From contig NZ_RBTP01000036.1 of NCBI RefSeq assembly GCF_003702045.1, forward strand, positions 1 through 64,000: a DNA stretch of 64,000 nucleotides. The letters run 5' to 3'. This DNA comes from Pseudomonas viridiflava (GTDB lineage Bacteria; Pseudomonadota; Gammaproteobacteria; Pseudomonadales; Pseudomonadaceae). The position numbers were made by a program, and so were the translations under genes. Shown here one piece after another: positions 54,889 to 63,747 of this stretch (its first letter is position 1; each line of letters begins with the position of its first letter). A model generated the notes under the pieces. That model did no database searches. It worked only from the letters and a program-made list of their open reading frames with translations, and was not told the origin of the DNA.

Positions 54889-56061
54889 TTGTCTTTCAAA
54901 CAACCGATGTCCTGGGCTTCTGCGGCCTTGATGGTTGCACTCGGTAGCCAGGCTGTTCAGGCTGCGACCCCCGCCAAGCTTCCAGAAGACAAACCCGTGG
55001 GGAAAATCGAACAGGTCTTCGCGTTCCATGACGCCATGCCGACAGGCGTCAGCGTCACTGAAAAAGGCCGCATTTTTGTCAACTTCCCGCGGTGGGGCGA
55101 CAAAGTGCCGTTCACGGTCGGGGAAGTACGCGACGGCAAGGTGGTGCCTTATCCTGACAGTGCCTTGAACCAGGCGGACCCGCAGCATCCCGAGAAGGGA
55201 TTCATCAGCGTTCAGAGCGTCGTGGCAGACGGCTTGGGCTATCTATGGATACTCGATACCGCTGCACCTGAATTTTCTAAACCGGTCGCTGGCGGCGCAA
55301 AACTGGTGGCCATTGACCTCAAGACCAACAAAGTCGCCAAGACGTTGGTTTTTCCTGAGAACGTCATTCTGCCCAGCACCTATGTCAACGACATGCGCTT
55401 TGACTTCAGTGCTGGCAAAGAGGGTGTGGTCTATATCACCGACTCTTCTGTCAGTGGCCCCGGCGCAATCATTGTCCTGGACATTGCCACCGGCAACGCC
55501 GTACGGCGTTTGAGTGGTGCCGCTTCGACGTCGGCAGATCCGGCCTTCGTGCCAAGGGTTGAAGGTCACATACTGAAAATGCGTAAGGCCGATGGCAGCA
55601 GCACGCCTTTCGCGGTGGCGTCCGACGGCATTGCGTTGTCCGCAGACCGCCAGACACTTTACTTCTCGCCGCTGTCCAGCCGACACCTGTATGCAGTGCC
55701 TGCCAGGCTGCTGCGCGATCCAGCCGTCACTGAAGATCAGCTCGTCGCCGCAGTGCAGGATCTCGGTGAAAAAGGGCCGTCGGATGGATTGGAGGCCGAC
55801 AGTGAAGGTGCGATCTACGCGGGCGATTACGAAGACAACAGTATTCGTAAACGTCTTGCCGATGGGACCTGGCAAACCGTCGCTCACGATCCCCGGATGC
55901 TGTGGCCGGATACATTGTCGGTAAGCGCTGATGGCTACCTCTATTTCATTGCCAACCAGTTGCATCGCCAGGCGTTGTTTCATGGCGGCAAAGACCTTCG
56001 GGAAAAGCCCTACAGCCTGTTTCGAGTGAAGATCGACGCGACGCCGGTCAAGACGCGCTGA
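54889..56061 (+). CDS. Secreted Yellow/major royal jelly protein-like beta-propeller
   Basis: 390 residues from a TTG at 54889 with AAGGAGA placed correctly; the ATG at 54907 is an alternative that would spoil the signal peptide (MSFKQPMSWASAALMVALGS, cleavage near VQAAT). The family (MRJP/Yellow, also called dopachrome tautomerase-related) is recognised from GRIFVNFPRWGD, DGLGYLWILDTAAP, YVNDMRFDFSAGKEGVVYIT and GIALSADRQTLYFSPLSSRH. A six-bladed propeller, periplasmic; the ligand in bacteria is unknown, possibly a lactone or oxidised sugar. Confidence 0.87.
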   Translation: MSFKQPMSWASAALMVALGSQAVQAATPAKLPEDKPVGKIEQVFAFHDAMPTGVSVTEKGRIFVNFPRWGDKVPFTVGEVRDGKVVPYPDSALNQADPQHPEKGFISVQSVVADGLGYLWILDTAAPEFSKPVAGGAKLVAIDLKTNKVAKTLVFPENVILPSTYVNDMRFDFSAGKEGVVYITDSSVSGPGAIIVLDIATGNAVRRLSGAASTSADPAFVPRVEGHILKMRKADGSSTPFAVASDGIALSADRQTLYFSPLSSRHLYAVPARLLRDPAVTEDQLVAAVQDLGEKGPSDGLEADSEGAIYAGDYEDNSIRKRLADGTWQTVAHDPRMLWPDTLSVSADGYLYFIANQLHRQALFHGGKDLREKPYSLFRVKIDATPVKTR

Positions 56062-56090
56062 GATTGAGATCGTCCAGTTGCGCAGACCTC

Positions 56091-56216
56091 GTGGGAGCTC
56101 TCGTAGGTTACGACGGCAACGGTGGGCTGCGCAGCGGCCCCAGGCTGCATCTGACACACCGCATGTGCAGGTTTTGCTAACGGCTCCTGGCAGATCGCCA
56201 GCAAGCAGCCTCCCAC
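56091..56216. repeat. Composite REP-like region
   Basis: GTGGGAG at 56091 and CTCCCAC at 56210 bound a 126-bp stretch with internal TGGCAGATCGCCA-type inverted repeats, between convergent genes. Confidence 0.5.
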
Positions 56217-56274
56217 AGCCCGGTGTCTGCTGCGCGACAGCGCTTGGCCCCGCCAGGCCTGCATTGATCCTGCG

Positions 56275-56901
56275 TTAGCCACCCGGCCCTTCCCCCAGCA
56301 CGTTGCGTACGTAGTCAGGCGTCAGCACGTTGTACCAAAGCAATATCACCGACACCAGAATCGTCACCAGTACCAGAACACCCACTGCCCAGACAGCGGC
56401 CGCGTAGAGCGGGGCGGTGCCGGGTGGCAGGCGCATGAAAGTGCGGATACCGATGATCAATAGAAACGTCGAGTGGATCGCTGCCAGGCCCAGGATCAGA
56501 ATCATCAGCCAGCGAGCCGGGTAGAGCCCCGCAATGCCTGCAATGAAAAACGGTGTGATGGTGTAGGTGGCGAAGCCAATGCACTGATTCAGCGAGGGGC
56601 GTGCTTCCGAGGTTCGCGAAAGCCAGCGAACGAACACGCCCATCAGTGCCGTGCCGATCACTGTAGCGACATAAAGCAGTGCGCATAACTGCAAGGCACT
56701 CTTGGCGCTCAGCCATACGCGGTCCTGCAGGGTCATGCTCCAGCCGACCTGAGTGGTGCCAATGTACAGGCAGACCGCAGGGATCAGTCCGAGCAGTACA
56801 AGATGGGGGATGTATTGGCGTGGGCTGTGTTCTTCCTCTTCGCGAATGTCTCGCCACGCATGGGCGGGTCGGGTGAACAGTTTGACGATGAATGCATTCA
56901 T
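56275..56901 (-). CDS. Yip1 family inner-membrane protein
   Basis: 208 residues from MNAFIVKLFTRPAHAWRDIR (CGGAGGGAAG upstream). Five predicted helices: HLVLLGLIPAVCLYIGTTQV, LQLCALLYVATVIGTALMGV, ITPFFIAGIAGLYP, WLMILILGLAAIHSTFLLII and AAAVWAVGVLVLVTILVSVI. The Yip1 fold is related to membrane traffic proteins in eukaryotes; bacterial role unknown. Stands alone. Confidence 0.84.
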   Translation of the reverse strand: MNAFIVKLFTRPAHAWRDIREEEEHSPRQYIPHLVLLGLIPAVCLYIGTTQVGWSMTLQDRVWLSAKSALQLCALLYVATVIGTALMGVFVRWLSRTSEARPSLNQCIGFATYTITPFFIAGIAGLYPARWLMILILGLAAIHSTFLLIIGIRTFMRLPPGTAPLYAAAVWAVGVLVLVTILVSVILLWYNVLTPDYVRNVLGEGPGG

Positions 56902-57125
56902 GGCGCTTCCCTCCGAGGGGCAACGGGTTTCGCAGGTCCTCGCGAACCCTCTTCGGGTTGGATGCATCACGACGTAATGGTTTCGCCGTATGGGACCGAC
57001 GGCGGCCGACCCTCTGAAAAACGGCTGATTTTTCCTACTTCTCTGAACTTTAAGGTGCTCTCAAGCCTCTTCTACAGTAGGGGCGCCGGTCTGGCAGCCT
57101 TCGTTGAATGTGCAGGAGATTTCAA

Positions 57126-57365
57126 ATGCCTTGGATATCGGAAAATCATTTGTGGCTGTTTGCGGCAATCACCGCGTTGATCGTGATTTCGGATATATGG
57201 GCGGTGATGCGCGTTCGTAAGAGCGTCACAGAGTCCAGTAACAAACTGATGTGGATCATCGTCATCGTAGCCGTGCCGATTCTGGGTGTCCTGGCACTGT
57301 TGATCGCAGGTCCGCGCCATGTAGACACGCCTGCCAAACCTGAGCAGCAGAGCACCAAGTACTGA
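57126..57365 (+). CDS. PLDc N-terminal-domain small membrane protein
   Basis: 79 residues: MPWISENHLWLFAAITALIV and LMWIIVIVAVPILGVLALLI are two membrane helices separated by a charged loop (RVRKSVTESSNK), the pattern of the phospholipase-D-nuclease N-terminal (cardiolipin synthase leader) family. There is no catalytic HKD domain, so it is the isolated membrane module. Ribosome site AGGAG. It nearly abuts the convergent hydrolase gene. Confidence 0.8.
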   Translation: MPWISENHLWLFAAITALIVISDIWAVMRVRKSVTESSNKLMWIIVIVAVPILGVLALLIAGPRHVDTPAKPEQQSTKY

Positions 57366-57371
57366 TCCGGT

Positions 57372-58142
57372 TCAGGAATACTTCGCCGAATGGTGAGGGT
57401 AATTGACCAGGCGCGCGCCAATGACCATTTCGCTGATCCAGTTTGTCAGCATCGAGCTGTAGACGCTCTGGCTGATATCACTGCTCAGCGCATGGTCGGC
57501 GCCGTCCACCAGCCGGTAGGTCAGCGAGTGCGCCAGTTCGAACGCACTGCGATAACTCATCAGCGTGGCATGCGGTACGTAATCGTCACGCTCTGACTCG
57601 ATCAACAGCACGTCCCCCCTGAATTCCTTGCAGGCCGCCAATGCGCGGTTATCGGCGGCAGTCACGGCCGAGCGACGATAATGTGCGAGCCTGTCTCGAT
57701 CCAGCTCCTGTTTGGGCATGTCCCAGTCGGCGTCCCAATACAACGCCGGCACACGTAACGCCATCCATTTGATCGGACGCATAGCGCTGAGAATGGTCGC
57801 CAGATAACCCCCGTAGCTGGTGCCGATGACCGCGATGGCTTGCGGGTCGACAGAAGGATGGCTGACCAGCCGATCATAAGCCGCCATCAGGTCTTCAAGG
57901 CTCTGCTCCCGTGAGACGGTGGCCCGCAGGCCTTCGGTGCGCTCATGACCGCGCAGATCGAACGTCAGGCACACACAACCCAGTCCGGTGATGTTCTTGG
58001 CGCGGGCCAGATCGCGTTGCTGGCTGCCGCCCCAGCCGTGGACGAACAGGATGCCTGGAAATTTCTCGCAAGGCGTGACGATCGATCCGGAGATGGAATA
58101 CGTATCGACCTTGATTTCGATGGTTTCACTGCGCACGCTCAT
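57372..58142 (-). CDS. Alpha/beta hydrolase
   Basis: 256 residues from MSVRSETIEI. Fold features: FPGILFVHGWGGSQQ (oxyanion region), the CLTFDLRGHERTEG strand, nucleophile Ser in the elbow IGTSYGGYL, an acid in ESERDDYVPH and His in DGADHAL. Dienelactone-hydrolase/acyl-peptidase-like; substrate unknown. Its start overlaps the end of the upstream DUF3182 gene by 17 bp, so they form one unit. Confidence 0.86.
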   Translation of the reverse strand: MSVRSETIEIKVDTYSISGSIVTPCEKFPGILFVHGWGGSQQRDLARAKNITGLGCVCLTFDLRGHERTEGLRATVSREQSLEDLMAAYDRLVSHPSVDPQAIAVIGTSYGGYLATILSAMRPIKWMALRVPALYWDADWDMPKQELDRDRLAHYRRSAVTAADNRALAACKEFRGDVLLIESERDDYVPHATLMSYRSAFELAHSLTYRLVDGADHALSSDISQSVYSSMLTNWISEMVIGARLVNYPHHSAKYS

Positions 58143-59244
58143 AAGGCTCAACCTGAATGAATTTGGTGATGAAGCCCACTTGAGGGTCGTCGCCCTCATA
58201 GAGCACTTGGGCATCGGGGGGAAGCGTGGTGGTGCCGTAGACCTCGTGACTCGACACGTCGATCCGGTTCAGGTCCGGGTCATCATGAAAGCGCAGCAAC
58301 GCCTCGATTTCCGCAGGACTGGCACCGCCGATACGCCATGATTGCTCCAACACGCCCGAGCATCGTTTGCCCTGTCCGTTGGTGCCCAAGGCGATGTCGT
58401 AGTTTCGCCGCGACGCGATGAAGCCGGGAAAGCAGGCGAAGGCTGCGTTTTCATACGCCAGCGCCTGTTTCAAGGCGAGCCTGACCGTGTCGTCGAGTGG
58501 CCGCTCCAGCAGCGCCCGATAATCGCCACGCACCACGTGCAGGCGCGAACCGCCGTAAACGGTTTCCCTTTGGTTATCCTGAGTCAGGGTCTGCGTGCCG
58601 TAATAGCTGGCCGTCAGTCCGGCGACGTGTACTTGGCCCACGCTTAACGTCACCACGTCGTGCAGGTTTTCTTCCAGCACCAGCCCGTACTCTTTGACCT
58701 CGCGCAGGTTCTGCTGAGCAATGGCCTCGCTTAGCTCGGCTTCTGATGCCACGACCACCTGACCGCGTCCTGCCGTTGCCAGCACCGGCTTGACGCGCAG
58801 GGGGCCGCTGGCAAGCATCCGTTTGCCGACGCTCAGCGCGTCCTGCTCATCAAATACCGAGAACCCAGCGAGTACCGCGTGCTGTGCCTGACGATGGAAG
58901 TCATCGGACCAGCCGGGCGGTCTGAACGTCGCATTCTCGGGCAGCGGATGCGAAAGGGCTTTGGTTGCCATGAACGGTTCTGCAATCACTCCGCCAAACA
59001 GGTCGTCCGCAGAGCGGATGTCAGGATAGGCAAGGGCGGCGCGGTCGATCAGTGTGTCGGAAGGTACGAAGTACAACCCGGCGCCTTGATGCAGGGCGCG
59101 GTCATACACACCGACAAACTCTGCCTTCAGCAGCTCCGCCAGTTTTTGCGCAAGCACCTGATGAACCACCACCTCGTGGGTTGAGAGCGTCTTATGGGTA
59201 GGCAGCAGAACAACCTCGGACTTGCCTGTGAGTATCCCGTTCAT
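58126..59244 (-). CDS. DUF3182 family ATP-grasp-like protein
   Basis: 372 residues from MNGILTGKSE, with AAGGAG seven bases ahead of the ATG. Pattern suggestive of an ATP-grasp: a Lys then Gly-rich loop (VKPVLATAGRGQVVV), adenine-binding YGLVLEENL, and a distal acidic/Asn region (FACFPGFIASRRNYDIALG). Ligase-type activity on an unknown small molecule is plausible. Paired with a hydrolase, the two might make and cleave the same product. Confidence 0.8.
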   Translation of the reverse strand: MNGILTGKSEVVLLPTHKTLSTHEVVVHQVLAQKLAELLKAEFVGVYDRALHQGAGLYFVPSDTLIDRAALAYPDIRSADDLFGGVIAEPFMATKALSHPLPENATFRPPGWSDDFHRQAQHAVLAGFSVFDEQDALSVGKRMLASGPLRVKPVLATAGRGQVVVASEAELSEAIAQQNLREVKEYGLVLEENLHDVVTLSVGQVHVAGLTASYYGTQTLTQDNQRETVYGGSRLHVVRGDYRALLERPLDDTVRLALKQALAYENAAFACFPGFIASRRNYDIALGTNGQGKRCSGVLEQSWRIGGASPAEIEALLRFHDDPDLNRIDVSSHEVYGTTTLPPDAQVLYEGDDPQVGFITKFIQVEPYERAQ

Positions 59245-59279
59245 GGACAACTCCTTAAAACGAACTGCAAGGGCAGGCC

Positions 59280-59663
59280 TCAGGAAGCCTTTTTGAGGGC
59301 TGTGATCAGTTCCTGTTTGCTCATGGTCGAGCGCCCGGAAATGTTCAGTCCTCGTGCGCGCTGCATGAGATCGACCTTGGTCTGGGACTCCAGCGGTTCA
59401 TCAGTGCGCGGCTCGCCACGCTTGGTCGCCACAGCCCGTTTTGCCGAATCCTTGCGCGCGGCGGATTTGCCGGATGCCGATTTATGGGTGCCCGAGCCCC
59501 CCTTGCGCTCGCCGCCACCGGACTGTTTGTTCACCGTGGCCCAGGCCCGCGCCTCTGATTCGCTTTTGGAGACGCCTTTGGCCTCGTAGCCCTCTTCAAT
59601 ATGCTCGGCCTTGCGCTTTTGTTTGTCGGTGTATTTGTCTTTGTTCGAGTTCGTGGCAGGCAT
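59280..59663 (-). CDS. Small basic protein with Rho_N-like C-terminus
   Basis: 127 residues from MPATNSNKDKYTDKQKRKAE. It has a Lys-rich, low-complexity front (EEGYEAKGVSKSESEARAWA, then GGGERKGGSGTHKS) and a C-terminal helix-extended-loop-helix resembling the Rho termination factor N-terminal/SAP-like module: KVDLMQRARGLNISGRSTMS followed by KQELITALKK. Probably a nucleic-acid-binding stress protein, often annotated plasmid stabilisation protein. 36 bp before the DUF3182 start, same strand. Confidence 0.8.
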   Translation of the reverse strand: MPATNSNKDKYTDKQKRKAEHIEEGYEAKGVSKSESEARAWATVNKQSGGGERKGGSGTHKSASGKSAARKDSAKRAVATKRGEPRTDEPLESQTKVDLMQRARGLNISGRSTMSKQELITALKKAS

Positions 59664-59891
59664 GACATCTCTCCTCTCGATCCTGAATGACATTCCGGTG
59701 CCGTGGTCAGGCGCACCATTACCCACTTGGCGCATTCCACGCAGCCCTTGGAGTTAGGAAGGACGCGGCGGCGAAGGAGTTCAGCAAAAAAGGATGAGCG
59801 GCGCAGTGGCAAAAATCTGAAACTCTGCAATTCTTCTGCAATGACGAGGTGTTTACATGCTCGCCATCCCTACCCGATCAAGGAGAAACTC

Positions 59892-60080
59892 ATGTCGACG
59901 ATTAGCAGATGGGCGTTGCAGGTTATTGCGCTGTTTTTGCTGGGATGGATGGCGACGGTGACCGCCAGCTGGAGCAGCTCGGTAGCGAGCGGGACGAGCA
60001 ATGATCGTCTTGCCGAAGTGAACATCGGAGCGTTGACCACGGCGAAAGGCTCAGGGTTGGTCCAGACACACGTGCAATGA
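59892..60080 (+). CDS. Small membrane-anchored protein, unknown
   Basis: 62 residues: MSTISRWALQVIALFLLGWM then ATVTASWSSSVASGTSNDRL. One N-terminal hydrophobic helix (about 7-27) that may be a signal anchor or cleaved. AAGGAGAAAC is a good ribosome site. No family recognised. Confidence 0.6.
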   Translation: MSTISRWALQVIALFLLGWMATVTASWSSSVASGTSNDRLAEVNIGALTTAKGSGLVQTHVQ

Positions 60081-60123
60081 CTTGAAGACTCCGCCCCTTG
60101 TTATGGTGCACTTTTTCGCAGGC

Positions 60124-60151
60124 AAAAAAATGGCCCACAACAGGGTGGGCC
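60124..60151 (-). terminator. Strong minus-strand intrinsic terminator
   Basis: GGCCCAC (60132-60138) pairs with GTGGGCC (60145-60151); on the minus strand it is followed by A then seven T (60124-60130). It is the second minus-strand terminator after the gene at 60331-60546. Confidence 0.85.
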
Positions 60152-60265
60152 AAATGGGATTCATCAAAGGAGTGGGTTCAATTTACCCAGCCTGACGTGA
60201 AGAAGATGTGAAATGGATGTCAGCGAAACGAGAACGGTTTTCAGTTTTTATTCAGCGGCAACCGA
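60124..60265 (-). ncRNA. Possible sRNA between two minus-strand terminators
   Basis: About 140 bp without an ORF, ended by a strong U-tract hairpin at 60124-60151. The preceding gene already has its own terminator at 60266-60297, so a separate transcript starting near 60230-60265 would explain the second one. No known sRNA family was recognised and the promoter is not clear. Read-through backup termination is the alternative. Confidence 0.35.
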
Positions 60266-60297
60266 ATAAAAAACGCCGCTGCGAAGGCAGCAGCGTT
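60266..60297 (-). terminator. Rho-independent terminator of the 71-residue gene
   Basis: On the minus strand AAACGCTGCTGC pairs with GCAGCGGCGTTT around CTTC, followed by TTTTTATT. It lies 34 bp after the stop at 60331. Confidence 0.85.
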
Positions 60298-60330
60298 TCA
60301 AGTGTTACGGGAATCAAATGCGGTGAACGC

Positions 60331-60546
60331 TCAGCGGGCGATGGCCCGTGATTGTCGTTCAGGTGCGGCGCGTTCAATGGGGGCGTGCCGTGTAGAGAAC
60401 GGCAGCGAATGGGGGGCGTCGATTCTGGATTTCATGCGATCGGCAAATTCTTTGGCTTCCTGCCAGCTCCGGCATGTCACCGGGTAATCGTCCAGCTTCA
60501 CGACCCAGTGGGCCCCGTAAACACCTTCTTCAATTCGGATAAGCAT
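60331..60546 (-). CDS. Small conserved-looking protein, unknown
   Basis: 71 residues from MLIRIEEGVYGAHWVVKLDD. The ATG at 60546 is preferred over 60555 because GGAG directly abuts the latter and is 9 bases from the former. The first 45 residues (YPVTCRSWQEAKEFADRMKS) look like a compact domain; the tail is basic. No family recognised. A clear terminator follows, which supports a real gene. Confidence 0.65.
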   Translation of the reverse strand: MLIRIEEGVYGAHWVVKLDDYPVTCRSWQEAKEFADRMKSRIDAPHSLPFSTRHAPIERAAPERQSRAIAR

Positions 60547-60743
60547 TATTGGCATCTCCAGTCAGCAAGGATGAGTCTGTGCCGAGCACCGGCGCGAAAG
60601 CAGACCGGCAAAATCCTGCGCCGAAAATCCGCGTCGGGCCACTAAAAAATGCAAATCCCGACAAGTGTGCGTTGCAAGCCACACACCTCAGGTTTCCAGG
60701 GCGAGACTGACGCAAGCATGTGACAGATTGACGTTGTGAGTGA

Positions 60744-61529
60744 TCAGAATGCCAGTTTGAAGCCGATCATCCCCAGCATGATTGCCAGAAAGGGACGCAG
60801 CAGATCATCGGAAACGCGCCCGGCCATGTGACTGCCGAAGTAGATGCCGGGCAGTGAGCCCATCAACAGCCAGCCCAACAGCTCCCAATTCATGTTGCCC
60901 ATGCTGGCATGACCCAGGCCCGCCACCAGCGTAAGTGGAACCGCGTGGGCGATCTCCGTGCCCACCAGGCGGCGGGTCGGCAATAAGGGGTAAAGGATGA
61001 ACAACGCGACGGTGCCAAGGGCACCTGCACCGATGGACGTCAGCGCAACCATCGTGCCCAGGATCAGACCGGTGATAACCGTCAGGACGGTCAGGCTGGT
61101 GCCGGCAAAAAAGGAGTGTCCATCGCCACGGCCGTGGGCGAAGGCCAGCAATCGTTTCTTGAACAGCACAGCCAGCGCGGTCAGTAGCAATACGACGCCC
61201 AGCGCTTGTTTGATAATCGCGTTCAGGGCATCAGGTGCGGCGTGCAGGGTACTCAGGAACCACAACGTCAGCAACACCGCAGGCACACTGCCCAAGGTCA
61301 GCAGGCCGGTGACTTTCCAGTCTATGTTGTCGTTCTTCCGGTGGACCAACACCCCACCGGACTTGGTAATCGCGGCGTATAGCAGGTCCGTACCCACGGC
61401 AGTTGCAGGGTTGATCCCGAACCACAGCAGGATCGGGGTCATCAACGAACCGCCCCCGACACCGGTCATGCCTACGATAAAACCCACCACCAACCCTGCA
61501 ACGACAAAACCCAAACCACCCGCTTCCAT
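60744..61529 (-). CDS. TauE/SafE family permease (second copy)
   Basis: 261 residues from MEAGGLGF at 61529; a TTG two codons earlier is less well placed. Family signatures GFIVGMTGVGGGSLMTPILL and the second-half GTMVALTSIGAGALGTVALF; helices throughout. Distinct from the copy at 16350 (it has the GVGGGSLMTP form). Substrate unknown, presumably an organosulfur or other anion. Confidence 0.88.
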   Translation of the reverse strand: MEAGGLGFVVAGLVVGFIVGMTGVGGGSLMTPILLWFGINPATAVGTDLLYAAITKSGGVLVHRKNDNIDWKVTGLLTLGSVPAVLLTLWFLSTLHAAPDALNAIIKQALGVVLLLTALAVLFKKRLLAFAHGRGDGHSFFAGTSLTVLTVITGLILGTMVALTSIGAGALGTVALFILYPLLPTRRLVGTEIAHAVPLTLVAGLGHASMGNMNWELLGWLLMGSLPGIYFGSHMAGRVSDDLLRPFLAIMLGMIGFKLAF

Positions 61530-61620
61530 ATCCAACCCTGTCCAGCAAACGTATCAGGCAAAAAGTGGCGGGCAGCATAGCGGCTTATGTTATGACCGGT
61601 TATGAAGATGTGTTCTAAGG

Positions 61621-63444
61621 TTATAACCGTTTGTCCCGTGAGGCGGCCGCGCGTGTTGCTTCAGCGACGCTTTGCAGCGGGTGCGTAGGGCTGAGCCAGC
61701 TCACCATCGTGTCGGCTTCGATGGGTTTTGCGATCAGGTAGCCTTGGCCTTCATCGCAGCCCCATTGTTTGACCAGCTTGCGGATTTCATCGGTCTCGAT
61801 GCCTTCGGCCACAACGCAATAGCCCAGCTTTTTCGCCAGACCAATCAGCGCTTTCACCAGACGTTGATCCGTCTCGTCCGACACCAGGTTACGAATCAAC
61901 GACTGATCCAGTTTGACGGTGGTCGCGGGCAACTGGCGCAGGTAGTTCCAGTTGCTGTAGCCCGTGCCGAAATCGTCGATTGCCACATCCATGCCCATCT
62001 CACGCATACGCTCCAATTGGCTGCGCACTTCGGCCGGGTTCTGCATCAGTGCGCTTTCGGTGAACTCCAGTTCGAAGCGGGTGGGGTGGATGTCATGCTC
62101 TTTCAGCAGCCTGATCATCGTGTCAGTGAATGCAGGACCGGTCAGGTCCTCAGGCGTAACGTTGATCGCAATACGGAAATCGAAACCTTCGCTTTGCCAC
62201 TGGGCAGCCTGCTCGATGGCTGTTTTGAGCACCCACAGACTCAGGGGACGCATGAGCGCGGTCTTTTCCGCCAGGGGCACGAACTCTGCCGGGCCAATCG
62301 GTCCCATTGTCGGGTGGTTCCAGCGCAGCAGCGCTTCTACGGACGTACAGTGGCCGGAGACAAGATCAATGCGTGGCTGATAAACCAGTCGCAATTGATC
62401 ATGAGCATGCACGGCGTGGGTCAGCGAGCTAAGCAGCCTGAAGGCGCGCTGCTGGGCGGCGTCTGAGTGGGGCTCGTACATGGCCCAGCCCGCGTTGCGA
62501 TCACGCGCGTTGTCTGCGGCGCTGATGACCAGACGCATCCAGTCCTCCTCGCTGCTGGCATCGTTATCCAGAGCCACGACGCCCAAGCCCACCTGCATCT
62601 GCACGGGAATGCCGCGACACTGCACGGGCATCTCGAAGTCCTTGAGAATGGCGCGAAACATGTCTTCGTTCGCGGCATCGCCAGGCAGTAGAAAGCCGAA
62701 GCGTGTCGGGCTGACCTTGTAGAGCGAGCAGTCGACGGGTAGCAGATTCTGCAACCGTTGCTTGATCGCCATCACCATGTCTTGCGAATAGCTGTAGCCC
62801 AGCGCCTTGACGATGTCGTTAAGGAACTCAGGGGTGATCATGTCCACGGCCACCAGTCGGTGAGGCTGCTTCGAGCTGAGTGCCTGGCTGATGTCTTCTT
62901 GCAAGCGCGAGCGGTTGTACAGGCCGGTCGGCTGGTCGATGAAGCAGCTCATCCTCAGGCCAACGATGCGCTTCATCACCAGCGAGGCAAAGCGCTTGAG
63001 CATGAGCGCCTGCTTTTCGCTCATCGGTGGGCGAGGGCTGGTGTCGATGACACACAGGCTGCCCAGTGCGATCCCGTCGTCCGTGATCAGAGGAGCGCCT
63101 GCGTAGTAACGAATGTTTGGGTGCCCCGTGACCAGATTGTTGTCCATGAACCGTTCATCGAGCGTCGCGTTGGGCACCTCGAAGGGCTCATCGGCCAGGA
63201 TCGTGTAGGCACAGAACGACACATCGCGTGGGGTTTCCTGAGCCTGTAACCCAACCCGGGCACGGAACCATTGGCGATGTTCGTCCACGATGGAAATCAG
63301 CGCGATGGGGGCATCGAAGAACTCGGCGGTCATTTCCACGATTTCATCGAAGACATCGTCCGCCGTATTCTCCAGCACGCACAGCTCCGCTATACGCAAC
63401 AGGCGTTGCGTTTCGTTAAACGGGATGGGGGCGCAAGCGTTCAT
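61621..63444 (-). CDS. GAF-GGDEF(degenerate)-EAL cyclic-di-GMP phosphodiesterase
   Basis: 607 residues, no membrane helices. GAF domain about 20-165 (LISIVDEHRQWFRARVG, GAPLITDDGIALGSLCVID). GGDEF-like domain about 175-320 in which the signature is replaced by SPTRFGF, so it should not make c-di-GMP. EAL domain about 345-590 with SVEALLRW, ELEFTESALM, IDDFGTGYSN, KLDQSLI, AEGIETDE and QGYLIAKP, all needed for hydrolysis. A cytoplasmic, signal-controlled phosphodiesterase. Confidence 0.92.
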   Translation of the reverse strand: MNACAPIPFNETQRLLRIAELCVLENTADDVFDEIVEMTAEFFDAPIALISIVDEHRQWFRARVGLQAQETPRDVSFCAYTILADEPFEVPNATLDERFMDNNLVTGHPNIRYYAGAPLITDDGIALGSLCVIDTSPRPPMSEKQALMLKRFASLVMKRIVGLRMSCFIDQPTGLYNRSRLQEDISQALSSKQPHRLVAVDMITPEFLNDIVKALGYSYSQDMVMAIKQRLQNLLPVDCSLYKVSPTRFGFLLPGDAANEDMFRAILKDFEMPVQCRGIPVQMQVGLGVVALDNDASSEEDWMRLVISAADNARDRNAGWAMYEPHSDAAQQRAFRLLSSLTHAVHAHDQLRLVYQPRIDLVSGHCTSVEALLRWNHPTMGPIGPAEFVPLAEKTALMRPLSLWVLKTAIEQAAQWQSEGFDFRIAINVTPEDLTGPAFTDTMIRLLKEHDIHPTRFELEFTESALMQNPAEVRSQLERMREMGMDVAIDDFGTGYSNWNYLRQLPATTVKLDQSLIRNLVSDETDQRLVKALIGLAKKLGYCVVAEGIETDEIRKLVKQWGCDEGQGYLIAKPIEADTMVSWLSPTHPLQSVAEATRAAASRDKRL

Positions 63445-63747
63445 GGGTTTCTCGGCGGGGGCTACATGGGTGATGACTATATGACATCACAAAGTTCACT
63501 TTATCAGCGCACCATTTTTATCTATAGCCCCTGTCGCCTCTCTCAATGCATCAAAAGGCAGGGTTTAGAGCTGAAATAGAGAGGCGAGCCCCTTTTAAAT
63601 CGGCCGGTCCAGCGCTTTCTGAACAACACTGAACCATTTTTACCATTCGTCGTTCGGCCTTCAGATTTCTGGATCGACTGCCTTCGCGTCGGCTTCAAAA
63701 CCTTACGACAGCAATAACGCGGTCGGGCGATAACGGAGGACACAACA
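63445..63747. other. 303-bp spacer between divergent EAL and KGG genes
   Basis: It contains both promoters; no ORF, repeat or obvious consensus was recognised. A ribosome site GGAGG (63736-63740) precedes the KGG gene. Confidence 0.4.
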
